Below, in pieces: positions 38,225 to 48,839 of a stretch of DNA of 64,000 nucleotides; position 1 is the first letter of the stretch, and every line of letters begins with the position of its first letter. Under the pieces are notes generated by a model. That model made no database searches. It saw only the letters and a list, made by a program, of their open reading frames with translations, and had not been told where the DNA came from. The stretch is from the NCBI GenBank assembly GCA_036345935.2, contig JADWOT020001693.1, positions 80,345-144,344 on the forward strand, read 5' to 3'. Position numbers and translations under genes: made by a program. This stretch comes from Taenia hydatigena (taxonomy: Eukaryota; Platyhelminthes; Cestoda; Cyclophyllidea; Taeniidae).

Positions 38225-39667
38225 TCATTTTCGAAAATCTAAGTTACATACAATTGCTGTCATCACAGCACTAGCATCACAGCCAGGGTCAGTCCGCAGA
38301 AGGCGAATAACTCGCATTGTCAGCTCTACATATTTTCCTTTATTCTTGTCTTCACCATCCTGCTTTGAGTAAACTTTAGCAGCAAGCTGATTTTTGAGCA
38401 TCTCTGCCATTGCCCTAAATTGCTGCTTTTGCTTATGCAGCATATCACAGCCTTCTAATTAAGGGGCTTGCTCCGACGCTGCTACTAACTGTTGAGGCTC
38501 CCGTTGTGATTGGGAGCTCTGAGCAGTTCCATGGCTATGACTGGGACCGCTGATCCACGTGGCCGTTGATGGAGCACTTTCGTCCAATTCACATCCATTC
38601 GCTGTTCTACAAACGCTTCATTGCCAGACACTTTTCCACTGTCCCTCTTTGCTTTGTACCGGCGCTTTTGAAACCACGTCTTCATCTAACAGAAAAGTCA
38701 AAACAATGGCTGGCTTAGACGATTAATTGTAGATAATCACCACGCACCAATAGCTGTCCATCAAACAATTTTAATTAACAAATTAATGCCTGGCCAACCT
38801 GAGTCCCCGTCAAATTGATTCTACGTGCCAATTCTTCGCGTTCATCCGCATTGGCGTAATTTTTCTGGTTATAGCATTTAACTATCTTACCAATTTGATA
38901 CGGGGCAAAGAGAACCTTGCGCCTGCCTTGTCTTTGTGCCTCGGATAATGTCTGGCTTACCTAAGGCTGTTCTGCGGTTAGCAGTGTAAAGAATTTGAAG
39001 CAGAAAAGACATGCTGGAAGCAAGCTGCTAGAGAAGAAGATAATTTGGGGTTGAGAAGACGATTGCTGGAAGTAGTTGATATCCACTTGGCATTGGAATT
39101 GGTTGTTGTACCTGTGGCTGTAGCAGCTGTTGACGTAACCTCGACGACGAGTCGAATATAAGTAGGCTCGAGGTTGGGAACGTAGCGCCAGTTTGAGGTT
39201 GTTCTGGGCTTCTACCTAGCTTTGGAGGCAAAAACAACTCGATGCAGGGTGTCTGTTGCAGTACAGACTTTAAAGTGCTAGACGATTGAGAGCTACGTAG
39301 AGGGAATACAGGCGCTGATCCTAATGCGCCTAATTCACTAAAGGTCACCTCATCAATTTCCTGCCGTTTCGGTGGCAAAGGGCTTAGCTGGTTTAGTTCG
39401 TCTTCATCGTTTTCCGTATCAAATGCATGTGGAGTGGACTGGGTCGTGGGAACGCAGGAGATTTAGCCAGAGCAGAGACCGTCTCCTCCACCCTTTGTGA
39501 ATTGGAAGGTGTTGTCTTTGGGCTTGCTGTTGCACCGTAGAAAATAAGGACGATAAGACGGATTGTTGAGGGTCCAAGCTTGTTTCATTCTCGAATACAA
39601 TGGGCGTTCCGCACTAGATGCACCTGTAAAAACAAAACGAATGGAACTAAATTACGTGCATCTGCAT
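38225..39667 (-). pseudogene. NK-2-like homeobox copy c, broken N-terminal half, homeodomain readable
   Basis: The start codon at 39667 gives MQMH and is followed by a 32-nt GT..TTTACAG segment. In the N-terminal half the frame shifts at least twice relative to copy e (one base missing near 39608, another near the TTCCAATTCAC region). The PPKRQEIDEVTF region and the Q/P-rich region to NYLLL are open (39378-39028), then a CAG to TAG stop and a further shift follow. The homeodomain reads RRKVLFAPYQIGKIVKCY to INLTGTQ, then intron 38686-38798 (113 nt, GT..AG), then MKTWFQKRRYKAKR. Trp48, Phe49, Gln50 and Tyr54 are kept, but Asn51 is Lys. The tail differs from copies d and e until K.VEL..RVI..L reappears in a second frame at 38225-38443. 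A pseudogene as read. Confidence 0.75.
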
Positions 39668-39689
39668 AGAACTAGATAGTATCCCTACT

Positions 39690-40075
39690 TTTGTTAGAGT
39701 CAAGGGCTTAATCATGCCGGGTGTGCTATTTTGAGCATGCAGTTGAATTCTGATTGATTCCAACCCTGCTGGCTCGATTGGCTGCAAATGCGTGATCATT
39801 AAGACGAAAAATATGTCCTGTTTCAACAGATGGCGACAGCAAGATAGAAAGTGGTGATAAAAGTACTAAAGCTAGGGATACAAAGGTATGTAAAAAAGGG
39901 AAACATAAAGAATGGTAAAATAGCTTGACAGGCAATACCGTTTTCTCACAGCGTTGTTAGAATTTGGAGTTGCCTTGGACTGAAGGGGTCCAAAAAGCTC
40001 TTTACTGTGAATTTGGACATGATGAGTTTGTGATCACACAGTTCTGCGCTGTTTCTTCGACTGAATTACTTACCA
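39690..40075 (-). other. 5' region of homeobox copy c; core promoter lost
   Basis: This stretch matches the 5' regions of copies a and e (TCAAGGGCTTA, CCAACCCTGCTGG, ACACAGTTCTGCGC and GAATTAC landmarks). The similarity stops at about 40075, exactly where the others have TATTTATA and GCCAAT. Here ATAAAATCTC follows directly, as if the 25-bp core promoter had been deleted. Confidence 0.5.
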
Positions 40076-40079
40076 TAAA

Positions 40080-42290
40080 ATCTCAAATTACGGATCAAAC
40101 TAATGGGATTCGTAAGCCTTTAGTCGTGTCGATTGGTTTGAAAGGGGATGGGTTAGGTGAGTTTTTGAATTTCGGTTTAAAGAACTCTGTATTTTAATGC
40201 TTAATTTGCTTTTATTTTGGATCTTTTTACTTTCGCCTCATCGACTGACTGAAATTTGTATTTTTTCTGTCGTCCTAATGAGGTTTTTTAAAGCCGAAAC
40301 GGATGGGGGTTGATGGGTGGGTCATACACAACTGTGCGCACTAATGAACGGGCTGTAGAGATGTAAGCTAACCAGGCTGTCATCCGAATGGGTAAAATGC
40401 ATTTTTGTTGAAACATGAAAAAACCGAAACTGTCACTCAGGATCCTCTATAAAATCTCCGTTGTTGAAGCGTTGCAGTTTTTTTGAATTTTGAAGTTTGG
40501 TAAAAGGGTTTTAAAAACATGTTTTTATTACTAAAAGTGCTTTATTGGGACCTATTCTAAACAATACGTGGAGGTGCGATTTCTCAACGATTGGGGTAGA
40601 TAGCTTGTACAAAATAGAAAAGTAAAAGGGTAATTACAAATATATTCTCGCTGACGAACTAGCAAGTATTTTGCAAACTATACTAAGATAGAAATATACA
40701 TGACCAAAGAGGATGGATAGGAGGTGCTGGAGGAGAATTAGCGTTTGGAGGAGTTAGTAAACACACTCAGGGCAGTGCTTGAGCTATAAGCTTCAAGGTA
40801 GAGGGTTAAATTGCACCCCTTTTTATGGCATTTTAATCAAGTTAATGCGTATTATATTTGATTTGTTGGGTTTTTGAACATTAGCTTTGGCTCTTTCTCA
40901 CGGGGTTCAATTTTGGCATCTGAAGGAGAAATACATAATTTTCACGACATAAACAGAGGCAAATGGAAAACTCTGAGTGATTTCTTTACTAATTAAAAAT
41001 CGTATCAACCAAAAGCAAGTTTAATTATGTTATCGGACAATGGATCAAATTCGAGGCCATGCTGGTGTTTGGGTGTTTGGGGTGGCAGGACCTTCTTTGT
41101 TTAATGAGATAACTCGGTGCTCGTTTCTCTTTGTCTAAAGCCTGAAAATGCTACTAGCATATTTGAGAAACCCTTGAAAGGCAATCCCTTTACTAATGTC
41201 TCCCATGGCCTGGAAGCAATGTCATCTTGGAAGTCGGATTGAAGTAGTTGTCATCATGGTAGCTGCGTGTTTATAGGACCGAATTTGCTTCTATTTGGTA
41301 GTGTTTTATGGTGACTATTGCATTTTACGGTTTTTGTTTTTTCAACTTTTCATTTACGTAATTTTCTGGTTCATTAAACAGCTATTTTTGCTATTCCTCA
41401 CTATAAGTGCGTCTAAATCCGGCTACTCAGTTCGACCCAGAGCAGCCTATTTGCAGCAATGTTGATATCAGTCTCCAAAAATCCCTTCTCGAGAGTCAAA
41501 TTTATCATCATCATCATCATCATCCCGTGAATCGAATAGGTGTCAATTTGCATTGTTTTATAGCTTTTCTCATGAAACTTGGCACTTTCTATCTCAACGT
41601 GTCTTTTCGGCTCTATTTTGACCCGTTGAGGCGCTATGGAACCGCAACCCTCAACTATGGCATCAAGACCCCTCTTTTTTTAATATTGGCATTCGCTCTG
41701 AAAGATGCGATGGGATGCTACAACGTGATTACCCAAAGAGTAGCTCCAGTCGAATCATAACTTGAAGAATTTCGGTTCCAATTTGTGAGGGCGGAAGCCA
41801 GCATTCACATCAATTTTTCTTGGTGGTAGCCCCGACACCCTACCACCGGGTGCTCGAACTGATCCCAAGCCCCAATTCGATTAAAAGAAAAAAGAGGAAC
41901 TTTCCAATAAGATTAAGTACTGGGTACATTTTCCTGATTTAGAGGCATAACATAGCCTAACAACAAAAAATGACGTTAAGGAAAAGAGAAAGACGAGGAG
42001 CCAACTGGAACGAAACGCAAGGGATCAAAGTACTGCTCGACACTACACCAGTTCTCTACGTGGGTGGCAAACGTGAATAAAAAAGAAAGGGTTATGTCGA
42101 ATGACGACATCTAAAGATGGGAGTCTTTAAGCATCTCTGGTTACTATTTCACATGTAATTCCTCCCCGTACTGCTTGGATGGACAGTTTCCAGTAAAGAA
42201 GAAGTCTAGGCAACGTTGCTGTTAGAACTTCTACACGTGAGCCCCCTAAAGAACACACAAATTTCCATAGATCGTCAATCGTGCCTATGC
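40080..42290. other. no supportable gene; short CAT repeat at about 41500-41525
   Basis: The longest frame (41407-41760, +, 117 codons, no ATG at its start) runs through a CAT microsatellite that would encode a run of His. Nothing else supports it. The rest is unremarkable. Confidence 0.4.
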
Positions 42291-42292
42291 TA

Positions 42293-42841
42293 CTCTCAAC
42301 GACGTCATGTCATGCTCAATCGTTGGACATGAGTCTGACCCATGAAGAAAAACAACCAATCGTCGTACGACTTGATTTCATGCTCGCACAGTGGTACCCA
42401 CGAATTAAGCTTGTAAAGTCGCCTACAGCACCGAACGTTCATCTGCCACAAAATTCGAGGCCTGAGCAATAATGATGATTTTCACAGCTAGTTACTAAAC
42501 TACCCATCCTAAAGGCTTTGCACACTCCATCGTTCGAAATCAGGTCAGCCTGTGGCTTCGCTATCCTGTAGCACAAAGAATCGGTCACCTTCGAGTTCAT
42601 GGCACAGCGGTCAGTGTCATGCGAAACACAGCAACAGATACAACACCTCTGGCTCAGTGAAAAATGGCACGCAAAAATGACAGCATTGTATGTGTGAACT
42701 CACCTGACCGGTGGTTTCGGTGTCGGGTTTGTTGATGGTATGCATGAGGAAGTACCTACAAAAGCTTGATGTATCTGCATAACTTGGTGGACGTGGAGCG
42801 CAACGCGAGCCCTTCCATGCGTCACATGGCCTCAAAAGTTG
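42293..42841 (-). repeat. inverted repeat, left arm
   Basis: Reverse-complement partner of 44838-45386. Paired positions sum to 87679 at every landmark checked, so there are no indels. From 42293 to about 42800 I saw a single mismatch by eye (within CTGTAGCAC at about 42570). From about 42810 to 43000 the arms are still related but clearly diverged, as paralogous copies are. The outer edge at 42293 is sharp: beyond it the left side has no promoter or homeobox sequence. Confidence 0.85.
42439..42780 (-). CDS. conserved two-exon mini-gene, left-arm copy (67 residues if spliced)
   Basis: Identical in sequence to the right-arm copy as far as I can see. Exon 1 is 42780-42704, starting MQIHQAFVGTSSC. 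The intron of 138 nt runs from a GTCAG|GTGAGT donor to a GCTACAG acceptor, and exon 2 is 42565-42439. See the right-arm copy for the reasoning. This copy is an orphan: no homeobox gene lies next to it on its downstream side. Confidence 0.35.
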
Positions 42842-43019
42842 GAAGGATTAACTGTGTGATCAAAAATGATGCACGTTAGTCCCGGATCCATATACTTAGC
42901 ATAGAATCTAATTCACATCGAATAATAAGAACATGAGGCTAATGGCACTTCAGAGTGCGCGACAACCTGTGTTAAGCTCGATCCTTCACTCATCTTCCAT
43001 AGTTTTGTTTGCATGAAGC

Positions 43020-44650
43020 TATCCCTACTGCCGTACATCACCGAATCACACCACTTTCCTTACAATGTAACAGTAGTTGGTTATTGAGTTAAGAAATTGC
43101 GCTTGAGTTAGTTAAAGATTTTAATTTGAAGCAAGTTATGCTATGGGAACGGATGTGTGAAAATAAGAGCACTGACCAGTTAATGAATGGGTTCGAAACC
43201 GGTAGAAGGTGTGAGTTGTCTCATACAGGGCGGTATTGACTGCCAACTTAGGCTGTGGCCCCATTTTATTGTTTTTGGGTGGACTTATTAATCGCGCTTG
43301 GCGCACTCCTACTTACATACCAAAAATCGTGGAATAAGCGACATGAGGAGAGCGGGGAAGACAGGCGGAAGGGAAGGACAAGGGATGTTAGGAAGACCGC
43401 CTTTTATCAATAAAAACAAGTAGTTTCTTTGTTTTAACCTCCTTACTAAATTACTTGAATGGATGTAGTCACAGGATTGCAAAAAGTAGTGGTAATTCTA
43501 GTTCTCAGGCATTCCAGCTAACTCCATACGGCTGGGTCGCAAACGTGTCTTTTCTGTATGGAGGGTCGTTCAATTTAACTCGAAGCAGCTACTCTGTCAG
43601 GGCTATCAGATGCTAAGCTACAAGTGCAGATGTAGCAAGTGAAAAGGTTCGTCATGTGGTGGGCTGTTTGATTTCGCGTCCCCACGCAACCAATCCATTC
43701 CTCTTTCTTAGTAGCTTCCTATTGAATAGCAGCGCCTGCGGACGCCTCCTTGCCTTTTTAGCGTCTTCGCCACGACTCTCCACCACAACCAAAAACACTT
43801 TATCGTGTGCAAGTGCTCGGTCTACCACATGATCGTTTTCGACTCACTAGACAATGCAAAATACGTTGGTCAACGCACTTTTGTCCACACTTCATGGAAA
43901 TAAGCCAGCCCTACTTGCTTGTTGCTATAAGAGAATGTGGGTCTTTTATCGCACGATTTCGGACAGTTTTATTTTTGCGCCTATTTACAGTAAAATGAAA
44001 ACAAACAAAGCACGTTGTTGAGTCCCCGTTCCTCAAAATGTAAAAACAATAAAAAAGAGGCAGTTTGATTAGTTTATTATTATTTGCATGTCCACTGATT
44101 GTGAAAAGATGGTTTGATTAGTGAATGGAGGGTTGAATGGTGGATCCACTTTTAGAACAGAATTCTTAATTTAAAGTTTTCCTTATTTTGCATACAGTTA
44201 AAAACGTTGGCTTCCTACCATCCTCTGTTCTTCCTTCCCTGTCTCCCTCACTATCCGTACGTCACCTGTTCCTGTGGTTTTGCTATGTAAGTAGAAGTGC
44301 ACCAGGTGCGACTAATGAGCTTACCCAAACACAATAAAATGTATCCAAAGCATAAGCTGGAAGTCTATGTCGCCTTGCTTGAAACAACTTAAGCATTTCT
44401 GCTCTGATCATCTGGACCCACACCTTCCGCCAGGTTCGGACCAACTCATTAACTAGTCAGCGTTCATTCTGGCGCACGTCCACTCCCACAGCTTGCTTGC
44501 TTCAAATGCAAGCATTTAATTGACTCAAACGAAAATGCCTTTTTTCTCAACCAGCTACTGTCCATTTGTTAAAAACTGGCATAATTCGGTTGTGTGTAGC
44601 ATTAAAGATAGCTTAATGTACAGAGATCCCCAGCGCATTTTCCCGATCTC
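43020..44650. other. inverted-repeat spacer, no supportable gene
   Basis: Short frames only. A tRNA B-box-like GGTTCGAAACC occurs at about 43190, without a matching A-box or cloverleaf. No mobile-element protein was seen in the spacer. Confidence 0.4.
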
Positions 44651-44837
44651 GTTGTTACCAGAGTTACAGGAAGAGGGCGGAGGGGCAAAAGAGGTCAAGC
44701 TTAACATCAATTGTCGCGCACTCTAAAGTACTATCGGCCTCGTACTCCTATCATTCGATGTGTATTAGATTCCATGCTAATTACGCGGGTTCGTTTTATC
44801 TTCGTTAGATTTTATATTTGATTATAACCAATCCTCT

Positions 44838-45386
44838 CACTCTTTGAGGTCATGTGACACATGGAAGGGCACGCGTTGCGCTCCACGTCCACCAAGTTAT
44901 GCAGATACATCAAGCTTTTGTAGGTACTTCCTCATGCATACCATCAACAAACCCGACACCGAAACCACCGGTCAGGTGAGTTCACACATACAATGCTGTC
45001 ATTTTTGCGTGCCATTTTTCACTGAGCCAGAGGTGTTGTATCTGTTGCTGTGTTTCGCATGACACTGACCGCTGTGCCATGAACTCGAAGGTGACCGATT
45101 CTTTGTGTTACAGGATAGCGAAGCCACAGGCTGACCTGATTTCGAACGATGGAGTGTGCAAAGCCTTTAGGATGGGTAGTTTAGTAACTAGCTGTGAAAA
45201 TCATCATTATTGCTCAGGCCTCGAATTTTGTGGCAGATGAACGTTCGGTGCTGTAGGCGACTTTACAAGCTTAATTCGTGGGTACCACTGTGCGAGCATG
45301 AAATCAAGTCGTACGACGATTGGTTGTTTTTCTTCATGGGTCAGACTCATGTCCAACGATTGAGCATGACATGACGTCGTTGAGAG
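44838..45386 (+). repeat. inverted repeat, right arm
   Basis: Partner of 42293-42841, about 2.0 kb away. This arm lies in its expected context, immediately upstream of the homeobox copy d promoter, so it is probably the source if the left arm was copied or converted. Diverged similarity continues inward to about 44690. Confidence 0.85.
44899..45240 (+). CDS. conserved two-exon mini-gene, right-arm copy (67 residues if spliced)
   Basis: Exon 1 is 44899-44975 (77 nt), starting MQIHQAFVGTSSC and ending CCGGTCAG|GTGAGT, a good donor. The intron is 44976-45113 (138 nt), ending TGTTACAG. Exon 2 (45114-45240) continues in phase with IAKPQADLISNDGVCKAF to a stop at 45238-45240. In copy e the matching exon 2 frame (MTNPQTELILNVGV to PGLEFRDR) stays open to the corresponding stop, and the length difference inside it is three CAT codons, a multiple of three. 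Conserved splice sites, lengths and frame across copies suggest past or present coding function. Homology to known proteins is not apparent. Translation and splicing are inferred. Confidence 0.4.
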
Positions 45387-45449
45387 AAGTTGGTTGAACA
45401 AGGTTAAGGCCGTCGAACCTTATGGGTGTGACCCATAATAAGAGATATC

Positions 45450-45473
45450 ATTGGCTCCTATAATTTATAAATA
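45450..45473 (+). promoter_or_regulatory. CCAAT + TATA core promoter of homeobox copy d
   Basis: ATTGG (45450-45454) and TATAAATA (45466-45473) are 11 bp apart, as in copies a, b and e. They lie about 210 bp downstream of the mini-gene stop. Confidence 0.6.
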
Positions 45474-45647
45474 CGATGAGTAATTTAGTCAAAAGAAAGA
45501 CACAGAACTGTGTGGTTACGGCTTTGCAGTAAAAAAGCTCTTTGACCCTTTCAATCCTAAACATCCCCGGCATCTGGCAACACTGCAAGCCAACGGTACT
45601 GTTTATCAAATAATTTTATCACTACGTTCCTCCTTTTTCACATACAT

Positions 45648-46741
45648 TTGCGCCCCAAGCTTTTATCATTCTATCATCATTTACCATCCATCAGTCTTTA
45701 TGGTTTGTGGTTGGAGTCATTTGTTGTCCCTTGCAGAGACAAACTCGTGCCCCAACAACCAACTTTATCGGCTTCGTCACCGACCATGCAACATCGAGTG
45801 GAACAAGAAACACCTTCTACGTCAAAAAAAGGTGGAAGAAATGGGATTTGTTTAACTTAAACCAGAATAAACTAAAACTTTTACCACCAAAACGGCTGAT
45901 AATTCATAAGGCCACCTTAGAAGATTTGGAATGCTTAAACCCACTGCCTGCGCTACAACGGACATCTTGCATCGGCATGTCTTTTCCTCCAAAGTGAGGT
46001 GGATGCTCAGGTCAACCTCAATCTACCAATGCGTTGTCGATCTTCCCATCACCGAACCCAATCCTATTTGACACCTAATCAAAGTTATATCAGAAGCTGC
46101 TACAACCACAGGAGCAGCAACCATTACTACCATCATGTACGTGTCAACGACTTTCGGCAAGCGTCTCCTCATTTCCAAATTACTCTCTCCTCCACAAAAC
46201 TGTCGCCACGGCATCTATGCCTAATTCAGACAACTTCTTTGCACCGCCAACCGCAGAACGATCTCAGGTACGCCACACAGTATCTGGGACACAAAGTCAA
46301 GCCAGATGCATGGTTCCCTTTACCCCGTACCAAATTGGCGAGATGATGGAATGCTTCAACAAGAAAAACTACCTCAATACGCATGAACGCAAAGAACTGG
46401 CGCGTCGCATCAACTTGACGGAGACTCAGATTAGTTTAGCATCAAGGTGTTAAATTAACTGTTTACTAGACAGCTACTAGTGTGTAGTGCTTGGCTGTCT
46501 ACGAATGAGTTGTCAAACCTCGTCATAATCTTGACTTTTCCGTTAGGTTAAGATATGGTTCCGGAATCAGCGCTGCATAACAAAGAAGGCCGGTGAGAAA
46601 ACGTTTGGCAATGAGACGCCCACAACACGGCTTGGTGATAAATCAGATGAAAAGCAGGCTAGTGAAGAGAAGGATATGGAGAAATTTGTAGAACTGATAG
46701 AGCGGGTTATTGGCTCCCTCCATAAAGCGTCCGTGGACTGA
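45648..46741 (+). pseudogene. NK-2-like homeobox copy d, in-frame stops and mutated splice donor
   Basis: The usual first exon is missing: 5'-region sequence ending TTGCAG runs straight into AGACAAACTC of exon 2. Frames then follow copy e in pieces (MQHRVEQETPSTS, LPPKRLIIHKATLE). In the main frame a CGA to TGA stop occurs at about 45996 and a TAA in the LLFDT segment at about 46077. From there to homeodomain residue 44 it is open (PFTPYQIGEMMECFNKKNYL, ERKELARRINLTETQ). The intron (46430-46546) begins AT instead of GT. The last exon (46547-46741, 195 nt, same length as in copy e) is intact: VKIWFRNQRCITKKAGEK to KFVELIERVIGSLHKASVD and a stop. Arg replaces Gln50 and Cys replaces Tyr54. Confidence 0.75.
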
Positions 46742-46839
46742 CCCTGGCTGACCTTCGTTTTGTGGCTGCAATGTTAGTGTTTTGCTATTCCAACTGTTCT
46801 GTGGTCCTTAGAGCATGTTTTGATGCTCAAAAATTAATT

Positions 46840-46845
46840 AATAAA
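46840..46845 (+). terminator. putative poly(A) signal, homeobox copy d
   Basis: AATAAA lies about 100 bp after the copy d stop codon. The surrounding AATAA.(C/T)TGATG is conserved downstream of copy e, where AATAAA also occurs. Confidence 0.4.
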
Positions 46846-47499
46846 CTGATGTCTTTTGAAGATATTCTTGTGAAGAGCTGTACGTAGAGTTGAAAGTCAC
46901 AAAAATAAATTGTCGTAGAGTTGATTGTCTACGCAGGTCGATGTATCACATTCATAAGCGGTGACAGCGCTTAACCATGTGGTAATGTCTATCTGAGTTA
47001 GGTCCATATATCATGTCACTTTCAAGGCTTTATCAGTACCTTACAATCAACACCTCAAATGTGCTAAATTACCTTTCTCAAATTTTGACACGAATCTCAT
47101 TGCCAACGCGTGGTTCAATGCTGCTTTGATTAACGTCTATCCTCCCCAAAACACCCCTGAATTTTTGCCAATCAAACTGGGTCCTGGCAAATGAAGCTAA
47201 AAGAAACAGAGGGGAAAAACTGCGAAAAGCAATGAAGTTCCGCTAAGAGAACAAGCACTACAGTCCTTCTTCATTTCGTGTTTGTCTTCTCGGAAGAGTA
47301 GAGCGATCCCGACCACAGAGTATAGGACATGTTTTAAATGCTCTCACTGACCGACTCCTCTCTCAGGTGATCCATTTATAGACTGCAGAAGCTAGGTCAT
47401 GAAATGCTTCTCATTTGAGTCGATAAGATTCCTAAAATCGTAAACTGCAACCTAGTAACTATGGTTTTAATACTAATTATCTACGAGGCAAGCACTTTT

Positions 47500-47929
47500 A
47501 GGGTATAGGATCTGAAGTCACATTGAGTTGTAACTGGAGTACAGAAGTAGCCTCAATGAATCATTATTATGCAGCATTTCTGGTCCTTTCGGTTTAGTTA
47601 ATCAAGACCGCATTGAACAGACATTCGACAGCCTACTCTAATGGGTCGCCTTCCCTTGGGTGGAGCATGTCTAGCGGCCTAGCGAGACGTGAAGGGCACA
47701 CGCTCATTCCCTTCCCCATCACTGTCATCAAGCCGGACGAAACTCAAGCCCTGGTAAAGTGATTACGGAGGAACATCAACGTGTCATTTCGACAACTTGA
47801 TCCGATGTGCGTGAATATTAATGGCTGGCGCGAATGATTAGTGAACGTTTTACTTTTAGCACCAACCGTTTCGTGACAGCTGGCCGTGTACGTCAGATTT
47901 GCGACAAGGTCTCCAAACCATGGCGGTAA
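47500..47929 (+). pseudogene. small two-exon unit with 49-nt intron, block D copy (unknown family)
   Basis: The frame reads NGSPSLGWSMSS, then EGHTLIPFPITVIKPDETQ. It meets a TGA at about 47761 and continues LRRNINVSFRQLDPMC up to a GTGAAT donor at 47811. The intron is 49 nt, ending TTACTTTTAG at 47859. The last exon reads TNRFVTAGRVRQICDKVSKP and stops at 47929. The last exon has the same codon count as the block A copy. It lies about 1 kb downstream of homeobox copy d, on the same strand. Family not recognised, and this copy carries at least one stop. Confidence 0.4.
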
Positions 47930-48373
47930 ACTCTATTCCAATCCCTATGCCGATAATGCATTTTTATCTTCGGTTCATACCACTGACGTCTTCAGTGTCG
48001 AGAAACAGTGTACTGAAGACGACATCTGACAGATGCATTGCAAGACACCAACTGGGTTATTAAAGAGAAATTAGATAAAGAATGGAAAATTGACGCATTT
48101 TACGTCACACTAAGTTGATGGAACAGAAATGGAAGAAGTGCTTGCACCACTTCCGCTACAATACTAGTGCTTGAGGTACCATCTGCTTGAGAATTTTGGT
48201 GTCGTCAGCACGAAGATGCACAATTAAATTAACCGGTCACAACAGATTGCATTTGAATAAAAAAAGGTCTGGAGCAGTGTCTGCGTTTTCTACTTAAATT
48301 TGGTCTTTTCTTACGTTATCGTTTCCCATTTTTTCGTGGGTTTTATCGACTCTATTTAATCCCTGTCTGCACG

Positions 48374-48691
48374 ATGATCCTCTTATCCTTAGCTGCTCTG
48401 CACGTCGGCAATACATACCATGAAGCTCATCTTGGAGAAAGCCTCCGAGTGGTGCACTTACCTCAATGCATCGCCGACGCACAAGGAGCTTCGGCCTTTG
48501 AAAATTTGTCATTACGAGAATGTCATGCTTACGAATGCGGTGTTATGCAAGAGTTCAATCAATTCAGACGAACAATAAATGTCTGTGTTTCCTTTTTTCC
48601 TGAGGCCGAGTTCAAACAATCGATCACATGGCGACCCATTGTGGTTGTTCGCGCAAGCACTTGTAGCCTGGGCTCTGATAGCACTGATTAA
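48374..48691 (+). CDS. conserved open frame of unknown family, copy 1 (105 residues)
   Basis: Starts with ATG (MILLSLAALHVGNTYHEAHL), then ESLRVVHLPQCIADAQGAS, RRTINVCVSFFPEAEFKQS and VVVRASTCSLGSDST. The frame is shared with copy 3 (55759-56106, -: YLRRKINACVPCFVAAESKQS, AVVCINTCNLGSGSTYK) and, in parts, with copy 2 (50380-50880). In this copy a TAA follows DSTD, where copy 3 continues for about 65 more residues, so it is probably truncated. It lies between duplicated segments matching 4250-4520 and 4880-5330. There is no domain I can name and no clear signal peptide. Confidence 0.3.
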   Translation: MILLSLAALHVGNTYHEAHLGESLRVVHLPQCIADAQGASAFENLSLRECHAYECGVMQEFNQFRRTINVCVSFFPEAEFKQSITWRPIVVVRASTCSLGSDSTD

Positions 48692-48839
48692 GTGGTTGCC
48701 ATCCCCACTGTTGTAGCTACGATATGAATCAGAAGAGTCAAACGTCTGAACATTGGGCCATGCCAAGGCAATCACTGGGTGCACCTTGGTCAGAGCAGAC
48801 TTATTTTCGCCTAGCAAGTTGACATAACTCTGCCCATGT

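Noticed and set aside
41407..41760. 117-codon frame with a run of His
   Set aside because: The His run is a CAT microsatellite, the frame has no ATG at its start, and there is no domain or second copy.
43180..43210. Pol III B-box-like GGTTCGAAACC
   Set aside because: No A-box and no cloverleaf around it.
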